DNA of 13,835 bases from UBA7328 sp002471345. GTDB taxonomy: Bacteria > Bacteroidota > Bacteroidia > Chitinophagales > Saprospiraceae. This document shows, in pieces, positions 1 through 5,880 of the stretch. Position numbers and translations under genes: made by a program. The stretch is from contig CAXGOB010000100.1 of assembly GCA_964011275.1 (NCBI GenBank), positions 1-13,835 on the forward strand, in the 5' to 3' direction. The notes under the pieces are model-generated. The model ran no database searches, had not been told where the DNA came from, and saw nothing but the letters and a program-made list of their open reading frames with translations. Position 1 is the first letter of the stretch. Every line of letters starts with the position of its first letter.

Positions 1-151
1 TGATTAATACAATATTATTTAAATTACGAACTGCCTTAAGAATAGCAAGGCTTCATTGGGATAGGAATAAACATTGAAAATTTCTCTTGAATCTCATTTA
101 TTATTTCAAATTTCCATCATTACTTTTTGACAAAGAATTGAACCACTCGAG

Positions 152-421
152 CTAGTTCAATTTCAACATTTGGAGAACATTCGCTTTGTACAGCTTCCCA
201 ATCGGAATAATATTATCAAAAATGAAAATTTGATTGCCTTCAATACTTTTGATGTGTTTTTTTGATACAGCAAATGATTTATGGACTTGAATAAAATCAA
301 TACCATTTAGTAGATCTAAAGCATCAGAAAATTTCTCTCGTATTGAAATCACTTCATCAGTTGTAATAACTTTTGTATAATTTCCTGCAGCTTCAATATA
401 TTGAATAATGCTAATGCTCAC
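152..421 (-). CDS. LytTR DNA-binding domain, detached C-terminal part of an interrupted response regulator
   Basis: This is an 89-residue open stretch that reads as most of a LytTR DNA-binding domain. It has the typical blocks QYIEAAGNYTKV, FIQVHKSFAV, IKSIEGNQI and IPIGKLYK. In the family this all-beta domain binds promoter repeats under control of an N-terminal receiver. The only start in this stretch is a GTG at 419-421, and it falls inside the domain. Upstream in the same frame, 18 more codons (422-475) give EEEFSDSIFFRSSKRYIQ, the usual first strand of LytTR domains. They run directly into the TAA that ends the receiver gene. The best reading is therefore the 3' half of one LytTR response-regulator gene broken by a single in-frame stop. 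Independent translation from the GTG would give a domain lacking its first strand, so its function is doubtful. Confidence 0.85.
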   Translation of the reverse strand: MSISIIQYIEAAGNYTKVITTDEVISIREKFSDALDLLNGIDFIQVHKSFAVSKKHIKSIEGNQIFIFDNIIPIGKLYKANVLQMLKLN

Positions 422-475
422 CTGAATATACCTTTTACTGCTTCTGAAAAATATACTATCGGAGAATTCCTCTTC

Positions 476-856
476 TTAATTAATAACTGAATGTATTGTT
501 CTGTTTGAGGAATTCATTGTTTTATTGATCGCTTTTAAGAAACGCTCAAAAGAAAAAGGTTTCAATAAATAATCTGAAACATTGAGTTCATACCCTTCAA
601 TGGCAAATTCTTGATAAGCAGTCGTTACAATTATTTTAGGAGGTCGAGTCAAAGTCTTTAAAAATTTAAACCCTTTAAGTTTTGGCATATTCAAATCCAA
701 AAATATTATATCAACTGCATTTTCATTCAAATATTCAATAGCTTCTAATGCATTAAAGCAACTCTTCATCAACTGCATATTTGGCAATAAGTCACAATAA
801 CCTTTTACAATATCATGGGCTATATATTCGTCATCAATGATTAAATACTTTATCAT
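476..856 (-). CDS. Response regulator receiver domain, N-terminal part of an interrupted LytTR regulator
   Basis: The 126-residue product is a CheY-like receiver. The acidic pocket is D8/D9, the likely phospho-acceptor is D54 in IFLDLNMP, the switch threonine is T79 in VTTA, and the conserved lysine is K99 in LLKPF. Its ATG overlaps the stop of the upstream histidine kinase by 4 nt (ATGA), so the two are translationally coupled and almost certainly cognate. Family members of this operon type are about 230-250 aa with a C-terminal LytTR domain. Here the frame ends in TAA (476-478) just after the receiver linker, and the LytTR domain continues in the same frame. As it stands, the product is a receiver without an output domain. 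It could act as a phosphate sink or be non-functional unless the stop is read through or is a sequence error. Confidence 0.9.
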   Translation of the reverse strand: MIKYLIIDDEYIAHDIVKGYCDLLPNMQLMKSCFNALEAIEYLNENAVDIIFLDLNMPKLKGFKFLKTLTRPPKIIVTTAYQEFAIEGYELNVSDYLLKPFSFERFLKAINKTMNSSNRTIHSVIN

Positions 857-1668
857 AATTGCACTGTTAATTGCGCTTTATAGACATTTTTCTTAACAGA
901 AAAGACAAGGTTATGTCTTTTAGGATATGCCAATTCTAATCTCCTTTTTAAGTTTTTCAAACCTATACCATTGTCTTCTTTTGGTTGTGAAATATCAAAG
1001 GTATTTTCAATTGTAAAATACACTTCATCGTTTCTTGTTTTCAGACTTAGATCAACATATGCATCTTCACATAAACTCTCTATACCATGTTTAAAAGCAT
1101 TTTCTAGAAGGATAATAAAAAGTAGTGGCACTACCTCAAAGTCATCTTCAATTTGAACATCAAACTGTATATCAATTTCTTTGTGGTAGCGCATTTTATG
1201 AAGCTCAATATATTTCTGTAAATAATTAACTTCTTCTTTCAATGTAACCCGATCTCGTTCGCCTTCGTAGATACTATAGCGCATCATATCTGATAGTTTA
1301 AGGGTCAACAGTTGTGCTTTTGAGGGGTCAGTACCGATCAAGCCATATAGATTGTTCAATGTGTTAAAGAAGAAGTGTGGGTTCACTTGACTTTTTAAAT
1401 GCATCATTTCTGTTCTAGCTTTTTCATTCTTTAGTTGAAATAGTGAAATGAAATTTTTGATCAGCCAAGAAGCTCCAATAATAAGTAGAAGTAAATAATA
1501 CAACAGAACAAGTGTGCTGACTGAGGTAGGATATCCTTCTAAAAAGACAACTGATTCTTTTTCTGTAGAAATTAACTCAAATGCTGTTAGTAGCACTGGA
1601 ATTACTACTGGTAGCATTGCAATTGCAAGAAACAGAATCCGTTTATTTCTATTAACCTGGAATATCAT
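853..1668 (-). CDS. LytS-type sensor histidine kinase
   Basis: This 271-residue membrane sensor kinase has two hydrophobic segments (about residues 11-32 and 50-70), then a short linker and a His_kinase (LytS/YehU-type) domain. The phospho-acceptor is H98 in SQVNPHFFFNTLNNLYGL. The ATP-binding part has an N-box, LLENAFKHGI (188-197), and a glycine box, NGIGLKNLKRRL (233-244). In this family the kinase autophosphorylates and passes the phosphate to a LytTR response regulator; here that gene follows with a 4-nt overlap. Related Bacteroidota kinases often have four membrane helices and about 340 aa, so this two-helix sensor is short. In-frame stops lie just upstream of the ATG, so no longer N-terminus is available. 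There is no recognisable extracellular sensing domain, and the signal is unknown. Confidence 0.93.
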   Translation of the reverse strand: MIFQVNRNKRILFLAIAMLPVVIPVLLTAFELISTEKESVVFLEGYPTSVSTLVLLYYLLLLIIGASWLIKNFISLFQLKNEKARTEMMHLKSQVNPHFFFNTLNNLYGLIGTDPSKAQLLTLKLSDMMRYSIYEGERDRVTLKEEVNYLQKYIELHKMRYHKEIDIQFDVQIEDDFEVVPLLFIILLENAFKHGIESLCEDAYVDLSLKTRNDEVYFTIENTFDISQPKEDNGIGLKNLKRRLELAYPKRHNLVFSVKKNVYKAQLTVQL

Positions 1669-1877
1669 ACAGTAAAATTAGGATGCCAAGTCTTAGCATC
1701 AAAGAAAGTTGACAAACACCCTATTAAGCGTGTTCAAAATAGAAAATTGTGGGACAAATTCGCTTTAAACACAAAGCCAAATCGTGTGTCACTTTTATGG
1801 TTCTGTTTGTCCCAACTGTTTTACATTCCATAACCTTGAATTTAAGTTTGCTGAAATAAAATTGAAAAGAAGTAGAA
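1669..1877. promoter_or_regulatory. Divergent regulatory region with a 9-bp inverted repeat
   Basis: This 209-bp region separates the divergently transcribed kinase and phosphoesterase genes. It contains an exact inverted repeat, TGGGACAAA (1750-1758) and TTTGTCCCA (1806-1814), with a 47-bp gap. A third related copy, GACAAA, lies at 1711-1716, 42 bp from the matching hexamer at 1753-1758. The right arm sits immediately upstream of the candidate promoter of the phosphoesterase gene. The repeats could be a binding site for the adjacent LytTR regulator, but this is inferred from position and symmetry only. Confidence 0.4.
1819..1850 (+). promoter_or_regulatory. Candidate Bacteroidota promoter of the phosphoesterase gene
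   Basis: TAAGTTTG at 1843-1850 matches the Bacteroidota -7 consensus TAnnTTTG exactly. A weak -33 element (TTTT, 1819-1822) lies 20 bp upstream. Transcription would start near 1857, about 20 nt before the ATG at 1878. Confidence 0.45.
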
Positions 1878-3050
1878 ATGAAAAATCAAATAATAAGATA
1901 CTTTAAGCATATACTCTCAACCATCTTAGTATTGGGAAGTATTGCTGTGGCATTTGGTCTATACCATGGTGCCTCTTTGCATTATTCTGATCATCCTTTA
2001 ATGTATAATATCGACAATGAAGGGCCCTATGTTTTTTACGAAAACGATAGTAGTCTCAACGTAAATTACGTTAGAGGAAATAAATCTGATGGATTTTATA
2101 TTGATAAAAAGGAATATTCCACCAATGCAGAAATTACTATAACGAGTTATTTTCAGATTGATTCGACAAGTTTTGATATTGAGATAAACTCAAATGGTCA
2201 AAATCCTAAAACTACATATGATGATGGCAACCCGATCATAGCAATTTCAGATATTGAAGGTGGTTATAAAACATTCCGAGATTTTCTAATAAACAATAAG
2301 GTTATTGATAAAAAACTCAATTGGACTTTTGGAAAAGGACATTTAGTTTTGGTTGGTGATTTTGTGGATAGAGGCTGGTCTGTAACTCAGGTACTGTGGT
2401 TTATATACAAATTAGAACAAAACGCCACAAAACAAGGAGGATTTGTACATTTTATCATAGGGAATCATGAACTAAAAAATATGCAAGGTGATTATGGAGC
2501 CTCAGCAGAAAAGTATCTTGCTGTAAGTAATATTTTAGGAAAAAGGCAGAGTGAATTGTATAATTCAAGTTCATTTTTAGGCAAATGGATGTCTGGTAAA
2601 AATGCATTAGAAATTATCAATGGAAATCTTTTTGCTCACGGCGGATTACATCCTGATGTTGCAGATTCTAAATTAAGTATCGACGAAATCAATCAGGTCA
2701 TACAAAGCAACTATTACAAACCTTACTATCCCAAAAAGAAGAAAAATAATGATCAGTTACTAACGTCTACCAAAACAGGGATATGTTGGTATAGAGGGTA
2801 TTTTAAAGATGATTTAACCCAAGAACAGGTCGAACGAGGCCTCTATAAATTTAATGCAAAGTCAATTGTAGTTGGACATACTCTTCAATCAAAAGTGAAA
2901 GGGTCATACAATAATAAAGTCATTGGAATTGATGTAAAACATCCAGAGGACTACCATAAAAACTGGCCAAAAGGAAATACTGAAGGCCTGCTAATTGAAT
3001 ACGACAAATACTATCGTGTGTTTGCCAATGGAGAGAAAGAAGAGCTATAG
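1878..3050 (+). CDS. Membrane-anchored calcineurin-like metallophosphoesterase
   Basis: The 390-residue protein has an N-terminal membrane segment (about residues 13-30), an exported N-terminal part of about 90 residues without recognisable features, and then a metallophosphoesterase domain. The ordered motifs are SDIEG (124-128), GDFVDRG (160-166), GNHE (195-198), HGG (254-256) and VGHT (332-335). These supply the two-metal site of PPP-like and bacterial Ser/Thr-type or nucleotide phosphoesterases. Motif I reads D-x-E, where most family members have D-x-H, so one metal ligand is glutamate. I believe related Bacteroidota proteins share this DIEG form, but cannot verify it here. The anchor suggests activity on the periplasmic face of the inner membrane. 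The substrate is unknown. The gene is divergent from the two-component operon and shares its upstream region, so it may be a regulatory target. Confidence 0.88.
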   Translation: MKNQIIRYFKHILSTILVLGSIAVAFGLYHGASLHYSDHPLMYNIDNEGPYVFYENDSSLNVNYVRGNKSDGFYIDKKEYSTNAEITITSYFQIDSTSFDIEINSNGQNPKTTYDDGNPIIAISDIEGGYKTFRDFLINNKVIDKKLNWTFGKGHLVLVGDFVDRGWSVTQVLWFIYKLEQNATKQGGFVHFIIGNHELKNMQGDYGASAEKYLAVSNILGKRQSELYNSSSFLGKWMSGKNALEIINGNLFAHGGLHPDVADSKLSIDEINQVIQSNYYKPYYPKKKKNNDQLLTSTKTGICWYRGYFKDDLTQEQVERGLYKFNAKSIVVGHTLQSKVKGSYNNKVIGIDVKHPEDYHKNWPKGNTEGLLIEYDKYYRVFANGEKEEL

Positions 3051-3067
3051 CCACTGCCAAAGTATAA

Positions 3068-3642
3068 CACAAAATCCGAGAGGCCTCTCGCACCAATCTG
3101 GGTAGTCTGGAGTCATTAGAAAGAGTTTTCACTTTATTTATAACTTCGAATACTACACTTACTGACATATCTGCATTAGATGAAATCAAAAAAGCAAATG
3201 GTATACATATTTTCAACAATAGTATGTTACTTGCAGTCAATACCTTTAATCATTTGAATTCAATATCTCAAACTTTATACATATCAAACAATCCATCATT
3301 GGACTCTATTGGAGGTTTTGATAGTCTGATGACCATTGGAAAGGATTTGTAAATCGAAAATTGTACCTCATTGACTCATTTAAAGGCTTTCTCAAGATTA
3401 AAATCAATTGGGCAATATCATCCGCTCAGAAGATTTAACTGAAGATTTAATCAGTCTTGGGCATCATGGTCAAAGCATACACATCGATACATTAGTCTCC
3501 AAAATGAGTCTTGATCATTTGATAATCAGCTGGCCCCAATTACTTCAGATCCTAAACTAGAGAAATTTTGGAAAATCTAATCGGATTGAATTGTCAAAGC
3601 TTTGACCTTTCTAATTCCTCAGAAACAAATAAAACCCTATGA
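3068..3642 (+). pseudogene. Decayed receptor-L-domain / leucine-rich-type repeat protein fragment
   Basis: No intact gene lies between 3051 and 3745, but the plus strand holds clear protein-like remains. From 3068 to 3410 one frame gives the repeating pattern of receptor L-domain or LRR-like surface proteins, for example LYISNNPSLDSIGGFDSL and then IENCTSLTHLKAFSRLKSIG. An in-frame TAA (3350-3352) stands where a residue such as Tyr would fit the repeat. Near 3410 the reading shifts to a second frame, which stays open to the TAG at 3558-3560 (EDLTEDLISLG and beyond). Further pieces (ITSDPKLEKF and LENLIGLNCQSFDLSN) lie in other frames up to 3642. No start codon or signal peptide is seen, so the 5' end is missing as well. 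These frame changes and stops indicate a broken, truncated relic. Confidence 0.72.
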
Positions 3643-3745
3643 ATTTCATTCTGCTTCGACTATATAGATCATCTCATTATCACTCTACTTCTATTCTCAT
3701 GAATATTGTATGATTGTGGCTTTATAACTTAAGGTCTAACCTTTG
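3643..3745. other. Short intergenic stretch before the LamG-like gene
   Basis: No ORF or convincing hairpin was seen. TTTG occurs directly before the ATG at 3746, but it lacks a properly spaced TAnn element, so I do not call a promoter. Confidence 0.4.
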
Positions 3746-4639
3746 ATGTTCTACCAAAAACCGTTTACTCCTTTCACACTCTTAATTGCACTAGTAATTA
3801 TTTTCATTAGTAGTGATTCCAAAATAGTTGCACAGGGAAATGCTCTTAATCTTGATGGGAATCAAGACTATTTGACTACTCCACATTTAGGAATTGAACT
3901 AAAAGAAAAGACTATGGAAGCATGGGTAAAACTAAACGATATCAATCATATGGGTAGTGGAGTCGTAGGAATAGATGTCAATTATAGTATGCCACACCAA
4001 AATTTCGATGCCATCACATATAATGAAACTAACAATGGATGGATGTTGAGTTCAGAATTTTTTAGAAGAACAACGGTCTCTGGCTCTGGGGTAAAAGAGA
4101 CTTCTACTAATGAATGGGTTCACATGGCTGTGACCTACAAAGATTACGACTATCAGTTATACAGGAATGGAACTCTCATCCATCAAAGAACCCTAGACTC
4201 TGCATTCGTATTTCCTACCAACTCGAATATCATTATCGGGCAGCGGCATTCATTTGCTGGAGGAAGTGACTTAAATGCAGTAATAGATGAAGTACGCGTT
4301 TGGAATATAGCTCGAGACTCTTTTGATATTCAATCAACTATGAATTGCAGTTGTTCTCAAATGGGAGCCATCCCTTCGACTGGCTTATTGGCTTGCTACA
4401 CTTTTGACGATTTTGGAGCTGATCCAGTTCTAGATGTCACAGGCAATGGATACCACGCATCCATCGCGACGGATGCCAATACAAATCCAGTTTACGTAGT
4501 TTCTACAGCGCCCATTTCAACATGTGCAATAAATAAGGCTATACCTACTTTGGGTGAATGGGGAATCATAATACTAGCTTTATCTATGTTGACATTTGGT
4601 ATGTTAGCCATTCGTAAAAATTTGATTCTAGCTAATTAA
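3746..4639 (+). CDS. Secreted LamG-like (concanavalin A-like) protein with IPTLxxWG-CTERM sorting signal
   Basis: The ATG at 3746 is preferred over an in-frame TTG one codon earlier, giving 297 residues. An N-terminal signal peptide (hydrophobic about 11-22) has a likely cleavage after VAQ at residue 30. Residues about 31-245 form a LamG/concanavalin A-like jelly roll. Marker strings are MEAWVKL (57-63), WVHMAVTY (124-131), LYRNGTLI (138-145), IDEVRVWNIAR (180-190) and LLACYTFDDF (214-223). Such domains bind carbohydrate or act as adhesive modules. The C-terminus reads IPTLGEWG (266-273), then a hydrophobic helix (274-289) and a short basic tail with RK. That is the three-part layout of IPTLxxWG-CTERM sorting domains, which are processed by exosortase H-type enzymes. 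No exosortase gene is in this window. The product is probably attached to or released at the cell surface; its ligand is unknown. Confidence 0.85.
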   Translation: MFYQKPFTPFTLLIALVIIFISSDSKIVAQGNALNLDGNQDYLTTPHLGIELKEKTMEAWVKLNDINHMGSGVVGIDVNYSMPHQNFDAITYNETNNGWMLSSEFFRRTTVSGSGVKETSTNEWVHMAVTYKDYDYQLYRNGTLIHQRTLDSAFVFPTNSNIIIGQRHSFAGGSDLNAVIDEVRVWNIARDSFDIQSTMNCSCSQMGAIPSTGLLACYTFDDFGADPVLDVTGNGYHASIATDANTNPVYVVSTAPISTCAINKAIPTLGEWGIIILALSMLTFGMLAIRKNLILAN

Positions 4640-4766
4640 TTGCTGCTTTCTCATCATAGGAATATACAGATGGTATAATGACACTTAATGAAACATATTT
4701 ATCAGTTTTCTTATAGCCATACTTTAAAGTAATAGGGCTTCTACTACCTCGAAATACCAAGCAAAA

Positions 4767-4904
4767 ATGAATATCATTGAGCTAAAGACTTTGAAATTCA
4801 TAAAGAGCTTCATTCTGAAATTGATTAAGTTGAAAATTTCAACATTTATCGTTGTGGCACTTATCTTCGTAGTTCAGCATAGTTATTCTGCAACATCTAC
4901 ATAA
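4767..4904 (+). CDS. Possible 45-aa small membrane or secreted peptide
   Basis: ATG 4767 to TAA 4902-4904 gives 45 residues. The N-terminus is Lys-rich and partly hydrophobic. It is followed by a hydrophobic stretch (STFIVVALIFVV, residues 25-36) and a signal-peptidase-like SYSA near the end, so almost nothing would remain after cleavage. The stop lies 8 nt before the ATG of the next gene, so translation could be coupled to it as a leader. It may instead be the N-terminal remnant of a lost secreted protein, or chance. I recognise no family. The rest of 4640-4912 shows no other gene and no convincing terminator. Confidence 0.35.
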   Translation: MNIIELKTLKFIKSFILKLIKLKISTFIVVALIFVVQHSYSATST

Positions 4905-4912
4905 TTTAACTC

Positions 4913-5452
4913 ATGAAAAAATATACAGTCATATTCATTGTCATACTCATTGCAAGTATTTCATCTGTCAAAGCAATTAATTATACAAGCATGACTCGTA
5001 TTGAAACTAATAGCTCAAAAGACTCCTTAAGATTAGCGGAATTAGATTACTTCTGGACAGAATTATCTAGAACAGTGAATAAAGGTGACTTCGAGGGGTA
5101 CAAAGCAGCCTACCATGACGATGCTGTAGTTATTTTTGCATCAGGAAAAAACAAAGTGTCCTTACCGATATCCACCGCACTAGCTAACTGGAAACAAGGG
5201 TTCTCTGATACCAAGGCTGGAAAAACGAGTGATAGCGTAGAATTTCGTTTCTCACAAAGAATAAATGATGGATCTACTGCCCATGAAACAGGAATATTTC
5301 ATTTCAAATCCATAGATAGCAATGGTAAAGTTCGAGGAAATTCTCTAGTACATTTTGAAATGTTACTTGTAAAACGGAATGATGTCTGGATAGGATTAAT
5401 GGAATATCAGAAATCTGAGGCTACTGAAAAAGATTGGGCATCATTAGAATAA
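4913..5452 (+). CDS. Secreted NTF2-like (DUF4440/SnoaL-type) protein
   Basis: The 179-residue product starts with a signal peptide (MKKYTVIFIVILIASISS, likely cut near SVKA at residue 21). The mature part, about residues 38-165, has the order typical of DUF4440/SnoaL-like NTF2 folds. An N-terminal helix (WTELSRTVNKGDFEGYKAAY) leads to the hallmark YHDDAVVIFASG (67-78). Then come alternating strands with HETGIFHF (124-131), NSLVHFEMLLVKRNDVWIG (143-161) and a final ME-Y. Members are small cone-shaped proteins, some enzymatic and some only ligand-binding. No catalytic residue can be assigned here, so the role is unknown. The gene sits alone on the plus strand, converging with the quinoprotein cluster. 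Confidence 0.8.
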   Translation: MKKYTVIFIVILIASISSVKAINYTSMTRIETNSSKDSLRLAELDYFWTELSRTVNKGDFEGYKAAYHDDAVVIFASGKNKVSLPISTALANWKQGFSDTKAGKTSDSVEFRFSQRINDGSTAHETGIFHFKSIDSNGKVRGNSLVHFEMLLVKRNDVWIGLMEYQKSEATEKDWASLE

Positions 5453-5529
5453 CCACGTCATCAATCTTCCTCGATCTTTAAGGCACCCAATACTTCTTAA
5501 CAAAGAAATCTCGGTCATTTGGCCTCAGC

Positions 5530-5832
5530 CTAAATTGAGTCAGTTTCTTCCAAAAGATGATCTAAAAGCTCTTGTCGTTCCTCTTTAAAATCTAATTCTG
5601 GAAATGATTTACCTGCTCTTCGATACCAATAATTAGCATTCCACCTATCCCCTTCCATCCGATGCACAACGGCATGAAGTAAAGCAAAAATACTTCCAGG
5701 TGGACCATCTACAATTACATGAGCACTTTGCCAATCATCATTAAAAATATACCATAGGGCTTTGAAATAGGGATCAAAAGATTCTGGTGGTGATGATGAG
5801 TCTAGAGAGTTGAGAAATAAAGATCTAGTCAT
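5530..5832 (-). CDS. Conserved hypothetical protein (100 aa)
   Basis: This small soluble protein has no signal peptide or membrane segment. It is rich in aromatic residues and contains FKALWYIFNDDWQSAH (23-38), LLHAVVHRMEGD (51-62) and NANYWYRRAGKSFPE (65-79). The arrangement, an 'ALWY...DW..AH' helix followed by 'H...EGD..NA.YWYRRAG', matches a short helical conserved family I have seen in proteobacteria and Bacteroidota without an assigned function. The pattern looks like a pair of TPR-like helices. It is the last gene of the minus-strand cluster, 48 nt after the quinoprotein stop, so it is probably co-transcribed with it. Its link to the quinoprotein is inferred from position only. Confidence 0.7.
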   Translation of the reverse strand: MTRSLFLNSLDSSSPPESFDPYFKALWYIFNDDWQSAHVIVDGPPGSIFALLHAVVHRMEGDRWNANYWYRRAGKSFPELDFKEERQELLDHLLEETDSI

Positions 5833-5880
5833 CTTTTAGTATTTATATTCTCGAATAAATTAATCATCATTAAAGCGTTC

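Noticed and set aside
33..51. GCCTT-N9-AAGGC hairpin downstream of the two-component operon
   Set aside because: The stem is only 5 bp with a 9-nt loop and no following T-run on either strand, so a terminator call is not justified.
1..151. Possible small gene at the left edge
   Set aside because: No start-to-stop frame of useful length or recognisable sequence is present in these AT-rich bases.
2920..3240. 106-residue minus-strand ORF overlapping the end of the phosphoesterase gene
   Set aside because: It is antisense to the well-supported phosphoesterase and to the repeat-protein relic, and shows no recognisable domain.
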